DNA of 64,000 nucleotides from Nematocida parisii ERTm1. Lineage: Eukaryota > Microsporidia. The stretch is from the NCBI RefSeq assembly GCF_000250985.1, contig NW_013524653.1, positions 62,001 to 126,000 of the forward strand, written 5' to 3'. The notes beneath the pieces were generated by a model. That model was not told the DNA's origin. It did no database searches and worked only from the letters and a program-made list of their open reading frames with translations. A program made the position numbers and the translations under genes. Each line of letters starts with the position of its first letter. Position 1 is the first letter of the stretch. This document shows positions 44,605 to 54,156 of this stretch, in pieces.

Positions 44605-45014
44605 TACAAAAAGACGCCGCTATAACATAAAAAATGATAGAAGCTTAACAGTGCTATTTGATATAAAAACTAATAGCCAGAAAACAAACCAGCGATTCAT
44701 GCTAGATGCAGATTCCATGACCGAAGCCATTTATGTTGAAGAGGTATAAAATATAATACTAAAGCGTATAGCAATAGTATAAGTATACTAGAAATGCTCT
44801 AGGTATACTGAAGAGTATTAATATGCCTTCTGCACTACAAAAAAGCCAGGGCAGAAGTTTTAGTGCGCATGGCGCATGGTCAGATTGGAGAATACCACAT
44901 CGGATGACTAAAAGGCAGCAGAGCCGGGTGGTGGTACAATATTAGTGGCAGCGCAACTTGCCGTGCACGAAAATTAAAGAGCCAGATATAGCCATAGCTA
45001 ATGAAAAGAGTTTA
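44605..45014. other. Intergenic region with a GC-rich island
   Basis: It lies between DcpS and RPL3, both on the minus strand. Its right half (about 44820-44980) is GC-richer than surrounding spacers and includes a 40-codon plus-strand frame, listed separately. Confidence 0.4.
44823..44945 (+). CDS. Possible 40-aa basic microprotein or RNA gene
   Basis: An ATG frame encodes a basic peptide (start MPSALQKSQGRSF, end QQSRVVVQY) ending at TAG. The local GC content is clearly above that of spacers, which suggests function. I tested small ribosomal proteins eL39, eL41 and uS14 from memory and saw no match. The same stretch contains a direct repeat CGCATGG-CGCATGG and small hairpins, so a structured RNA on either strand is equally plausible. 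Confidence 0.25.
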   Translation: MPSALQKSQGRSFSAHGAWSDWRIPHRMTKRQQSRVVVQY

Positions 45015-46196
45015 TTATTCCTGTTCATTCTCAGCTGTAATATCGGATTTAAGTTTTCCGTAGAACTGCTTCTTCTCAGCAGAGGTTTGGAATCTACCAC
45101 TTCCAATCTTAGAGGAGGTGTCGACGAACTTGATGTTGATGGTCTCAGCATTTCCGCTCTTGAACTTTCTTCCAACTATCTTTCTAAGGACAAGAACTCT
45201 CTTTCTTGGTCCTACTACAGATCCCTTAACCATGATGAACTCGTTGTTTACATATCCGTATCCAGCGAATCCTCCCATTGGGTTGATTGTCTTCTCAGTA
45301 AGATCGTACTCTGTCTTGCAGGAGTCTGTGGACTGCCCATCTCCAACTAAGTATACTCTCTTGTTCTGCATGACTCTGTGGTGGAAACCGGTCTGACCAG
45401 CTCTTGGCACGGAGTACATGACTCTACTTGGATGCCAAGCACCAATACATGCAACCTTTCTAAGACCTTTGTTTGTCTTTCTTGGGAGGATAGTAGTTCC
45501 CCATCTCTTGGTACAACTCTGGAATCCCTTTCCTTTGGTTACTCCAATGATGTCAATCATTTCTTCTTTAGAGAAGCAGTCTGGAGCGGATATTTCCTTT
45601 TCAAAGTTAGAGAGAGCAAAGTCAATCTTGTCCTGGATGGATCCACCATTCAGCTGGGACTCCATGATATGGGCCTTCTTGGTGTTAAGTGCCTTAATCT
45701 TTGGTGCTTGACTGTGGATTAAAACTCTAATAACATCTGCATTGTCTCTGATGGCCTGGATTTCCTGCTCAATAACTCCATTCTTGTACTTAAGTGGGTA
45801 GTTAGAGAGTGCGGTCTTCTTGGACCTGTAGTATCTCTTGTAGTATCTTCTCTTAACAGACTCGTCAATGTGCTCTGCAAGAACTGTCTTGACATTGACC
45901 AAGCCTCTTGGGGTCTTCTTGTACCCAACTAATCCGAATACTACACACTTTGGTGTCTCCAGAATGGTCACTGGGTCAATTATTTCCCTCTTGTTAAGCT
46001 TGCTGCCTTCTCTCTCTCCCACTCTTAATACGTGGGTCATACCAGCTTTGTATGCAAAGTATGTGGTGAGATGCACTTTCTGTGTCTCATCATCCTGTGG
46101 GTAGGATGGAATTCTTGGTCTTATTCTCTCTGCCCTCTTTCTTGGAAGGAATGCAAGAGAACCGTGTCTTGGTGCTTCATACTTTCTATGACTCAT
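45015..46196 (-). CDS. RPL3: 60S ribosomal protein L3 (uL3)
   Basis: Large-subunit protein contacting the peptidyl-transferase centre. The 393-aa length matches the family (387 in yeast). Conserved stretches include MSHRKYEAPRHGSLAFLPRK at the start, YKAGMTHVLRVGEREGSK, VVFGLVGYKKTPRGL, the tryptophan-finger region with GVTKGKGFQSCTKRWG, and IGAWHPSRVMYSVPRAGQTG followed by FHHR (the 'WHP' histidine is methylated in yeast). The nucleotide sequence is visibly GC-richer and more biased in codon choice than neighbouring genes, as expected for high expression. The start ATG is followed by the invariant SHRK. No ribosomal gene cluster surrounds it. Confidence 0.98.
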   Translation of the reverse strand: MSHRKYEAPRHGSLAFLPRKRAERIRPRIPSYPQDDETQKVHLTTYFAYKAGMTHVLRVGEREGSKLNKREIIDPVTILETPKCVVFGLVGYKKTPRGLVNVKTVLAEHIDESVKRRYYKRYYRSKKTALSNYPLKYKNGVIEQEIQAIRDNADVIRVLIHSQAPKIKALNTKKAHIMESQLNGGSIQDKIDFALSNFEKEISAPDCFSKEEMIDIIGVTKGKGFQSCTKRWGTTILPRKTNKGLRKVACIGAWHPSRVMYSVPRAGQTGFHHRVMQNKRVYLVGDGQSTDSCKTEYDLTEKTINPMGGFAGYGYVNNEFIMVKGSVVGPRKRVLVLRKIVGRKFKSGNAETINIKFVDTSSKIGSGRFQTSAEKKQFYGKLKSDITAENEQE

Positions 46197-46765
46197 ACTT
46201 ACAGGGATAGAAAAAATTTAAAATTATATACAACCGAAAAAAGAAACAACAAAGAAATTATTAAAAATAGATTTAGAAATAGCAATCGTATTCACTGAGA
46301 ATTACATAGGCGTCAAGCGCATCCCCATAGCAAGGGAGCTATGAGAAATTCTTCTGAAATCATTGCCAATAAAATTTTATTCATTCTGGGCAGTCCAAAG
46401 AACTTTTCCAAATGTATTAAATTATAAAAAAGCAGAGCACATCCGCATAAATTAATCATATCCATACGTCTCCACACCACAGCAATACTCACTCTCTGGT
46501 GTTATTCAGCCACTTACAGTGAACTGATTCTACCAAAGAATAGAAGCATACCACCTTCAATAGAATAACAAATAGAAAGACTCTCACCCTATGCGCATAT
46601 AATATAATCCGGTCCGCCTGGAAATACTTTGAACTCTGAAATTCTACTAAGTAACAAGCACTCATTCATTACAGCAGAGGAATTTCTATCATAGGACATA
46701 GTGTGCACGTATAGCAACTAAATCAAACCCACTTCATATGAGCCTCCTTCTTGTACAGGACTATT
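46197..46765. other. Intergenic region between RPL3 and the PSP1-domain gene
   Basis: A 569-bp spacer that includes the RPL3 upstream region (minus strand). No CCCGAA motif, RNA gene or ORF is evident. Confidence 0.4.
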
Positions 46766-47686
46766 TTATTCATGTTTATATATTATGTTCTTGCTTCCCT
46801 TTTTTTCCACAGCACACATCCATATTCGCGTCTTATATGTCTTATACAGTTCTTTAACTAACTCTCTGAAGTCAATTCTTTTGTCGCTTTTAAAATGGAA
46901 TGTCAACTTATTGCGGTCCCACTGGTATTCAGCACTAACTATCTCCATGGGCAATTTCTTTTCTTTAACCATTTGCCTACAATTGTTTATGGCCGTCTGT
47001 TCTAACTCGTTTTGTTCAAGTAGCAAAATCTTATCATTATCTGTTGCAATTCTATATATTTTCTTTGCGTCTAGAGAAGATATATTGTTCTTTTCCGCCA
47101 CCTCTGATATGCACTCGGGGTTAATTGATTCATCGATGACAGAGCCACAGTCCTCTCCTCTGTCTGCCTCTATTATTACAAAAGTACCTTTGGTAAGAAA
47201 AATACCTTTATATATACCAAAACACCTGCATCCACTGCCAAACTGTACAATGCATATACTGCCACCAAAGTACCCACCTGCCCTGCTTGTCTCTCCTCTG
47301 ATTGTTTCTGCCGCCCTCTGTGCTACTGACTGAAACAAAGCCGGATCCAAAGAGTGCCGCCTAAGATGTGCCAGGCTAGCTTTTTCTGAGTATATCTGGT
47401 GGGTTGTTCTAGAGCCAATTGCACTGTGTAATTCCGCCGTATTGTTTATGAGTGGTGCTATCTCTGGTAGAGAGTTGTACAAATTTATGTTATTTAGGGA
47501 CATACTTCTTTTTCTGCCTTCTTTTTGGTCAGCAAGTGTAGCTGGCTTAGGCGGATGGCTATTTATACTATTCGACCGCGTTCTAAATGAGTTTCCAATC
47601 ACCTTCCAGTCTTTACTATTCATGTAAGACCAAATATTATCACTGATGAATGGGGATACAGCAAATGAATTCTCTCTGTCTTTCAT
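46766..47686 (-). CDS. PSP1 C-terminal-domain protein
   Basis: A 306-aa protein whose C-terminal 160 residues form a PSP1 domain. Diagnostic segments are CIVQFGSGCRCFGIYKGIFL (with FLTKGTFVIIEADRGEDCGS next), then LPMEIVSAEYQWDRNKLTFHF, RIDFRELVKELYKTYKTRIW and a short tail. The N-terminal half is polar with Ser/Arg-rich stretches (RTRSNSINSHPPKPAT, GRKRSMSLNN), likely disordered and perhaps phosphorylated. In yeast, Psp1 associates with mRNA decay granules; in bacteria and trypanosomes the domain has RNA-related or uncertain roles. The longest frame starts at TTG (47695); the in-frame ATG at 47686 is used. No transmembrane segment is present. Confidence 0.85.
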   Translation of the reverse strand: MKDRENSFAVSPFISDNIWSYMNSKDWKVIGNSFRTRSNSINSHPPKPATLADQKEGRKRSMSLNNINLYNSLPEIAPLINNTAELHSAIGSRTTHQIYSEKASLAHLRRHSLDPALFQSVAQRAAETIRGETSRAGGYFGGSICIVQFGSGCRCFGIYKGIFLTKGTFVIIEADRGEDCGSVIDESINPECISEVAEKNNISSLDAKKIYRIATDNDKILLLEQNELEQTAINNCRQMVKEKKLPMEIVSAEYQWDRNKLTFHFKSDKRIDFRELVKELYKTYKTRIWMCAVEKKGSKNIIYKHE

Positions 47687-48476
47687 AAACCACAAATATT
47701 ATCTAATAAAAAATAAAAATAAAAATAGATTAATTTCTACGGGTAAAAACACGTCAAAATCAATCAAAAACAAAAGAAGTGCAATATAGATCAGATTAAA
47801 AGATCAGATAAACAACTTGAAAGGGATATCTTGCTGTTTTACAAGAACTCAGCGCAGTATTTCTTTAAAATAAAGAAATTTCAGGCGAGCAAAAAATATA
47901 TCTCAACATATCTGGATATATAGCTAGAGGCACAGTCGATTATACTTGAAATATACACTGGAAAAAGAAAAAAATCAACCATTTTCAGGTAATTTTCTAT
48001 GTTTTTTACTCGGGTATAAAAATATTTGCTGCCTTGGTAACATAGGTTTACTGCACAAAAAGAATAAAACATTAAAAGTTATGTAAAAATAAAAAACTTC
48101 TACGGCCTTTTCTGTTAAGTGTTTAAACAAGTTGCTATATATGAATATATATAACTTCTTTAGGCCGTTTTATGTATATTTCTATGTTTTTATGGTGCTA
48201 AAATTGATATATTTGATGTTTCAAATTTAATTTTATTCAAATAGCTAAGAAGTAAAATTTCGGGTTATATGAATGTATTGATACTAATTTAAATTACTCC
48301 AAATATTTTATAATTAATTTTAATACTGTAAATATTCTATTATACATGTCAGAAGGATTTTATTTTTTTGTATGTAATAACTTCTAGGATATTTTCAATT
48401 GCCATAACGAAGTAGTGTGTATAGAGAATACTTACAGATGTATTTTAGACGTATTACTATAGCAATTCATTCAAGG
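47687..48476. other. Intergenic region between PSP1-domain and Caf40 genes
   Basis: AT-rich, with a TTTCGGGTTAT motif near 48259. A 63-codon frame at 47881-48072 has no coding features. Confidence 0.4.
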
Positions 48477-49289
48477 CTAGTTTTGAAGTATTGCCAAAAA
48501 TTCATCGTATGCAGCCTTTACTGCTGGATTTGATTTAACAATTTCTCGTATGCTCTCTGTATAAAGCATATGCGGCCGGTTCTTGTTAAATGCAATCTTT
48601 GCATTTGGCATATCGCACAATTTAGTATATATTTTAATAGTCAGCTCCAATAGTTTTGGAGACTGAATGGTTTCCATCTGTACTAAGACAGAGTTTAAAA
48701 TCATTGAAATTGCCATAAATCGATCATATGTTTGGCAAGAATATTCCAGCCCTTCCTGAACCGAGATTATAAGATAGAACACCTCGCTTGCCTCTATTTT
48801 TGTCTTTTTTCGGCCTAATTCCATATTGCGAAGACATAATGGCACTAGCTCTGTATTTTTGAAGAACTCAATTAAGTGCTCTATCTTGTTTCTTTGTAGT
48901 ATGCACTTAATTATCCTTAGTGTAATGTACTTTAACTCTTCTATCTCTTCATTTCTAATAGAGGAGTTGATTATTGGATAGAGAAACAAAAGTAAATTTG
49001 AGTCAATCGCGTATGATATAAATTTGTCCTCATCTGTTAATAGAATGATTATTTCAAGAACTGTATAGATGTTTTCTGGAAGACATGCTCTTTCCAGAGT
49101 TAAGTACTCATATATTGATGAAATATCCTTAAGAAACACGGTTAGAATGCCAAATTCTTGAACTATTCTAGATTTACATTCGGCCTTTTCCGATAGAATA
49201 GTACGCAGCTGCTTAAGTGACTCGTCTTTATTTTCATTTCTTATAATGTGGCCGCAAATATCCTCAAAGACTGCAGAGCTATTAGTCAT
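48477..49289 (-). CDS. CAF40: Caf40/CNOT9 subunit of the CCR4-NOT complex
   Basis: Armadillo-repeat subunit of CCR4-NOT, the main mRNA deadenylase, which bridges NOT1 to RNA-binding proteins. The 270-aa product reproduces the RQCD1/Caf40 domain: QEFGILTVFLKDISSIYEYL, then SNLLLFLYPIINSS, ELKYITLRIIKCILQRN, TELVPLCLRNMELGRKKTKI, EASEVFYLIISVQEGLEYSC and QTYDRFMAISMILNSVLVQM. The long Gln/Asn-rich N-terminus of yeast Caf40 is absent. The longest frame begins at a TTG in the upstream spacer; the ATG at 49289 (MTNSSAVFEDI) is used and has an AAACCCGAAA motif about 32 bases upstream. It works with the DcpS and PSP1-domain products in cytoplasmic mRNA turnover. Confidence 0.93.
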   Translation of the reverse strand: MTNSSAVFEDICGHIIRNENKDESLKQLRTILSEKAECKSRIVQEFGILTVFLKDISSIYEYLTLERACLPENIYTVLEIIILLTDEDKFISYAIDSNLLLFLYPIINSSIRNEEIEELKYITLRIIKCILQRNKIEHLIEFFKNTELVPLCLRNMELGRKKTKIEASEVFYLIISVQEGLEYSCQTYDRFMAISMILNSVLVQMETIQSPKLLELTIKIYTKLCDMPNAKIAFNKNRPHMLYTESIREIVKSNPAVKAAYDEFLAILQN

Positions 49290-50522
49290 TATAAATAAAA
49301 AAATAAAAACATTCTGTAATAAACCCGAAAGAGTTAAGATGCCAACCAGTGCCCCTACTCGAGCAGAAGATACGGCAAAAGACAATCATGTAAACACTTT
49401 TATTTTGCTGCAATAAATTATTACAGTCATAAACATATAAGAAAATAATAGTATTTATGCATTTATTAGAATGCAGCATAGTGCATAATCGAGCCTCTAG
49501 TCTAATTAATGTATGTATACAAATAGATATAGTGAATCTTAAATAACATGAAATCTTAAATAAATATTCAGGAGATTTTTAAAATACAAATATAGATGAA
49601 TTATAAAAACAAGCAGATAGAATATATTAAACAGAAGAGGTTTTCTGAGAATGCGCAATAAAAATAATTAGTTTAGTACATCTGAATTTATTAAACATGT
49701 TAAAATTTTTATTAATTCTCATCCTTATGAGGCTTTAAGTTAGTTTAATATTACTGCTTCTGTTGACCTAAATCAATACATATGAGATTTTCAGTATACG
49801 TGACTTGTAATATGAAAAAATCCGGCAAAATAAACACGTGTATATAAAAGGTTAATACTAGTTTACACTAAGCTTACTGTGTCAATAGTAACTATACCAC
49901 CTAATTATATTCTTTATTTTAGTAAAACATGTATAAAGTTCTATTTATAGCTGCTTTTTTCCTTGAAGGCTCAGACATACGAAAGCTTGTTCTTTATTTA
50001 ATCCACGTTGTCCTTATATAGGCGACTTCCCATCATAAATGCTGTTACTCACATATTTTAGCACTTCAAAAATCATCATTTTATTTGGCATTCTGGATCT
50101 CACTATTCAAAACCAACATTTATTATAAACCACTGAAAAGCATTTATAGCTTCATAGGAATAGCCAGAAGAATATTTTAATTTTTCATGTGCGTTATACC
50201 TTTCTGAGTTATTGAAACATTTTGTATTTAGTCAGTCAGTGTTTAGGAATATTTTTAGATGTAAAAATATTTATTGAATAGTGCCATGACCAACCGGTGG
50301 CAGCTGATTAGAAGTCCATACGCATTCTAATAGGCTTTAGCACGATGGCAGTGTATGGCGAATGTGTATTAAATCATTGTTTTTTCATTATTGTATTCTA
50401 CTCTCATATTAACTTAATATAACTTGCTTGCTGCTCGGGTATCAAATTTTAAATAAATTAAAATTCTGGAGAAATGTCAAATACAACAAATAGACATAAA
50501 AAAGATAATTTTTTATTTGAAA
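49290..50522. other. 1.2-kb AT-rich divergent intergenic region
   Basis: This is the upstream region of Caf40 (minus) and of the LLSEG-family gene (plus). A 30-codon frame with a signal-like start at 49929 and a CTCGGGT motif near 50437 are noted. Nothing stronger is seen. Confidence 0.4.
49321..49330 (-). promoter_or_regulatory. CCCGAA motif upstream of Caf40
   Basis: The plus strand reads AAACCCGAAA, 32 bases upstream of the Caf40 ATG, at a spacing similar to that before the Hop2 and DcpS starts. Confidence 0.4.
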
Positions 50523-51653
50523 ATGCATAAAATAAGGAAGAAAAGGCAAATAATTTTTGGAATATTACATATCTTACTAATAGCAATGAAAAAGGCCAGT
50601 ACTCAAGGCATGCCGTATGCCGAGATTATTAAAATTCATGAAATTGAAATTATGTGTCAAAATTCAATACGTATAGCAATTTCTTTAAAGGGGGCGCTTA
50701 ACCTACTTTACCCGTATTTCATAGAAGAAAAATTAATTATGAAAGAGTATTATGAAAACTTAAAAAGCAAAGAAAACCAAGAAAATTCTTTGGGAGGACT
50801 GCATACTCCAAAAAAATCTATTAATATACTACCTAATATAGTGAAAAAATTTATGCCAATAAAAAAGAAAAAGCGTTTAATACTAGAAGAGTACTACAAT
50901 ATGTGCAACGCAGCCTTTCTAGACATGTTTATATTTGAAAATACTTCCGTGCCAAATATTGTGAATTCAAATTGTGATAAACCCAGCAGTGCCCATGTAG
51001 AAAATACCGTTATAGTTATTAACAAGCGCAAAAAATATTCATTTTCAAATTTTCTTGCCGAAGAAAAAGTTGAAAAATATTCGAATTATATTCTTGCTTC
51101 GCTGTTTCTTCTTTCTGAGGGAATAAAAGTTCCAATAAAAATATGTTCATGCAAGAAAAAACAAGAAATAATTCTTATTCTAACGAACTACCAAAAAACA
51201 AAACCAATCTTTCATATTGAAATAGACAGAACTTTAAATAAGTACTTGCCGGATGTATCTAGAATATTCAGGCTATTTAAAAAATATACAAAGATCTGCA
51301 AGTTACTGAAGCCAGAACAGAGAAAAGAGCCAAGTACATTTGATGAATTTAAAGCAAATGAATTTTTAGGCTCTCTAAGATTTCTAATAAGGATGTATAT
51401 ATATAAATTTTATACAAACTGTGATGAGCTTAAACTATTTTATATTGAAGTAGACAGGATTCTCTCGGATATTGTGATTAATACAATGACTCTAACTATA
51501 CCTATGGATTCGTTTGCTATAAATCAATGTGCAGACTCGCTGTTCACAGAACTATTTGAATTCACACTTGATGGGTTCTATAAGTCAGAGAAAGAATTTG
51601 AAAAGATATATAAAAAAGTGTATGAGGAAGTTAATAATGAAGTTAAAGTATAG
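50523..51653 (+). CDS. LLSEG-motif family protein, short member (376 aa)
   Basis: A member of a divergent gene family with three copies in this window (also at 57893 and 63293). N-terminal residues 7-22 are hydrophobic after a basic start (RKKRQIIFGILHILLIAM), consistent with a signal peptide or anchor. The family core near 170-215 reads FSNFLAEEKVEKYSNYILAS followed by LFLLSEGIKVPIKI. A further block, NEFLGSLRFLIRMYIYKFYT, matches NFREFVFSSTFFLNIYIYEY of the 1138-aa member. It lacks the C-terminal 700 residues of that paralogue. The longest frame starts with TTG; ATG 50523 is used. Large, fast-evolving secreted families of this kind are known in Nematocida; an exported or surface role is inference. 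Confidence 0.7.
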   Translation: MHKIRKKRQIIFGILHILLIAMKKASTQGMPYAEIIKIHEIEIMCQNSIRIAISLKGALNLLYPYFIEEKLIMKEYYENLKSKENQENSLGGLHTPKKSINILPNIVKKFMPIKKKKRLILEEYYNMCNAAFLDMFIFENTSVPNIVNSNCDKPSSAHVENTVIVINKRKKYSFSNFLAEEKVEKYSNYILASLFLLSEGIKVPIKICSCKKKQEIILILTNYQKTKPIFHIEIDRTLNKYLPDVSRIFRLFKKYTKICKLLKPEQRKEPSTFDEFKANEFLGSLRFLIRMYIYKFYTNCDELKLFYIEVDRILSDIVINTMTLTIPMDSFAINQCADSLFTELFEFTLDGFYKSEKEFEKIYKKVYEEVNNEVKV

Positions 51654-52638
51654 CATATTAAAGCAGCACAGTATAGAGTAATTAAATTCATGTAGATCTC
51701 GTATACTGCGAATTATAGTACTAATAACTATATATTTATGCATAGTTATTTCACAAATATTATAAGAACTAATTCGGGTTATGAGAAGAGAATATTATAA
51801 ATAAAATACAATATTTAAGACACTTCTATTATATAGCCTATTAATAATGGCAAAGAGACAAAATAAAGACTAGGCTGATTAAAAACCTTCCTTCTATTGC
51901 AATACCCCGAACTAGCTTGCTTAAAGCAGCTATGTTTATAATATATAGTAGACATTGTGCAATGATATAATTATAGGATATGTTGTTTATGCACCCATAA
52001 ATATTTACACAAAATTAATATAAAGTGTGGTGACACCATCACCCAAGCGCGCGGGTCCGATACCGATCCGCCAATGCGCCGCCGCGCGCGGTGATCCCGC
52101 CATGACAAAAGGCCGGGATCTAAGAATCACCGATCAACTTTGGACTATATAAGTAGCACGCACCCAAACAAAGATGGGAGAAACCACGGGACAACAAAGA
52201 AACATATTTACTAAAAGGCTCAGCGCCAATAGTGCCACAAGGACTCCGCGTCCGCGCACATCCCAATATTCTAATAATCACAATAAAGAGCATCTCTCAA
52301 CACTATCTCTATCTATCTTGGACTATGTTATCCAGGCGGCAACGGTGCCTCCTCGTGAGCATGTCATAAAGTAATCATTCTATATGAATGAATGATATAA
52401 CCAGAAAACCTTAAATTCTATAAAAGATCCTGATATAACCCGAAAATCTTTTGTTATGTTTTTATACAGTGGACAGCACAGGTTATAGTTTCATAATAAG
52501 CGCACTGAGTAAATATAGAATTGCCTCTATATAATGCAGCATAAATTATTAAAAGTGCTGGAAGGCATTCAAGAGGAAGCTGGCTTCTATACATAATGAA
52601 CTTACTTAAACGGAATTCTACTTGTCTAAATGCCTTTA
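51654..52638. other. Intergenic region carrying a solo LTR
   Basis: It includes CCCGAA motifs near 51773, 51904 and 52438 and the solo LTR at 52026-52366. No protein gene is recognised. Confidence 0.5.
52026..52366 (+). mobile_element. Solo LTR of an LTR retrotransposon
   Basis: A 341-bp GC-rich insert begins TGTGGTGACACC and ends GAGCATGTCA, that is 5'-TG...CA-3' with TGACA/TGTCA inverted ends. It is flanked by a perfect five-base target-site duplication TAAAG at 52021-52025 and 52367-52371. Inside are a TATA box (ACTATATAAGTAG near 52144-52156) and an AATAAAG poly(A)-type signal near 52281. No gag/pol sequence is adjacent, so it is a solo LTR left by recombination. A five-base duplication is typical of Ty3/gypsy and Ty1/copia elements. 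A 66-codon frame inside it (52174-52374) is not called. Confidence 0.88.
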
Positions 52639-53361
52639 TTACATTTTCATTCTTTTTTCAACTATTTCTTGAATCTTCCTTACAGTTTCACTAACTGTTA
52701 AGCTTGTATTATCTATAACTATAGCATCCGCTGGCTTAACTAACGGTGATATTTCTCGGGTTGTATCAAGATAGTCTCTCTCCTTTATCTCTCTTTCGAT
52801 TTGCTTTAACTTATCTTGGTTTTCTATAGAGTCGTCTTTTGATCTCTCCTTTTCTCTTCTAATGGCTCTCTCTTTTACAGATGCCTCTAAGTAGATTTTT
52901 AGTTCAGCATCTGGAATAATTTCAGATCCAATGTCTCTTCCCTCTACTACTACCTGGGGATGTGCGCTTATCAGGCTTTTTTGTATAATTTTCACTCTCT
53001 CTCGAACTATTTCATACTTTGAAATAATACCCACGGCAGAATCTATTCTGGGAGTTCTGAGCTCTCCAATTATATCAGTGCCCTCTACAACCACACTGCT
53101 TTTGGTTATTCTAGGCGAAAATGCGCTGATTATATCAGTAATTCTGTTTTTCTTTTCTTTTATTGTCTCTTCCAGCTCTAGTATAGACTCATTTGCAAAT
53201 TTGCTTAATAATATGTAAGAGAGTGCACGATATATCATTCCAGTGTTTATATGCTCGAAATTCAATGTTTTGGCAAGCAATCCGGCAAGTGTGGTCTTTC
53301 CTGCCCCTGCTGGTCCGTCAATTGCAATTCTGAATTGTTTTTTACCGCACGCGTCCTTCAT
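52639..53361 (-). CDS. cmk: Bacterial-type cytidylate kinase
   Basis: Phosphorylates CMP/dCMP to the diphosphate. It has the bacterial Cmk layout, not the eukaryotic UMP-CMP kinase (adenylate-kinase-like) form. The start reads FRIAIDGPAGAGKTTLAGLL (P-loop GPAGAGKT), followed by INTGMIYRALSYILL. The CMP-binding NMP insert has VVVEGTDIIGELRTPRIDSA, then VVVEGRDIGSEIIPDAELKI, YLEASVKERAIRREKERSKD, ERDYLDTTREISPLVKPADA and the end IVIDNTSLTVSETVRKIQEI. The frame extends to an ATG at 53406, which adds a hydrophobic leader (MLSVLIVANLKIFYSM); I use the ATG at 53361 because it is preceded by AT-rich leader sequence and sits next to the conserved core. It gives 240 aa, normal for Cmk. Confidence 0.92.
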   Translation of the reverse strand: MKDACGKKQFRIAIDGPAGAGKTTLAGLLAKTLNFEHINTGMIYRALSYILLSKFANESILELEETIKEKKNRITDIISAFSPRITKSSVVVEGTDIIGELRTPRIDSAVGIISKYEIVRERVKIIQKSLISAHPQVVVEGRDIGSEIIPDAELKIYLEASVKERAIRREKERSKDDSIENQDKLKQIEREIKERDYLDTTREISPLVKPADAIVIDNTSLTVSETVRKIQEIVEKRMKM

Positions 53362-54156
53362 GGAATAAAATATTTTTAAATTTGCAACTATTAAAACCGA
53401 TAACATTGTTATTTATCTGTTTTATTTATAAGAATGACGTACTGCCAGAATCAGATGGATTCTTTTCACTTTATAGCCGAAATTAATATTAAATTGTATA
53501 AAAGATCACTTTTTAAATAATGCAATATAAATTCATAATTAAATACACAATGCATACTTTTAAAATATAAGCCCCTGCGAAAGAATGGTCTAGCAGGCTT
53601 TATAAGTTTTTCTATTACAGTTTTAGGTGGCAATAAAAAAATAATGGTGTTTTGTGATAAATATAGTAAATATACAGTAATACATCACACAGGTGGCTTG
53701 TTATATAAAGAGTATATGTATATTATTCTCTATATAAATAATTAGTTATGCTCAAATATTTTTAATATTAGTGTGCCATAGTATTATATACTGAATATTT
53801 TCTGTACATTTTAAATACAATTAAAACATACAAAATCACAAAACAACCCAAAAATATTCCTAAATCTATTTGATGGCCACATATGAATATGCCTATGCAT
53901 AAATATGAGTCATACAATAAGAACTCCGCACTTTTATGCAAAGATCAAATCCGCGTTGCTGTGGGATAGATGTTTTGTATATCCAAAATTAAACCGGTTT
54001 TATTCTAAATTCTTTATTTTCCATACTTACTCTGGAATGCTTGCTGCTTTTAACCATCGGGGCGCTTTCTTGTGCAGAGGCCATATGGAATAACCCGAAG
54101 AATAGTATATATATCTTATGTGTAAACTCTGTTTTTACATTGATCTATTTTGTACA
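53362..54156. other. Intergenic region with one small basic ORF
   Basis: It separates the divergent Cmk (minus) from the 3' side of Epl1 (minus). It contains the 62-codon frame at 53905-54093. A CCCGAA motif follows the stop of that frame at 54094. Confidence 0.4.
53905..54093 (+). CDS. Possible small basic protein (62 aa)
   Basis: An ATG frame encodes a protein rich in basic and aromatic residues (start MSHTIRTPHFYAKIKSAL, end HRGAFLCRGHME). Its codons show higher GC than flanking spacers. There is no match to known small ribosomal or mitosomal proteins that I can recall. The size and charge would suit an RNA-binding microprotein. The opposite strand has no equivalent frame. Real coding status needs transcript or homologue evidence. 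Confidence 0.35.
   Translation: MSHTIRTPHFYAKIKSALLWDRCFVYPKLNRFYSKFFIFHTYSGMLAAFNHRGAFLCRGHME

Noticed and set aside
52174-52374. 66-codon frame within the solo LTR
   Set aside because: It lies inside the LTR, crosses its 3' end and target-site duplication, and has no gag-like features.
53362-53406. Upstream ATG extension of cytidylate kinase as a targeting peptide
   Set aside because: The 15-residue hydrophobic leader has no clear mitosomal or signal-peptide character, and the next ATG has a better AT-rich leader; kept only as an alternative.
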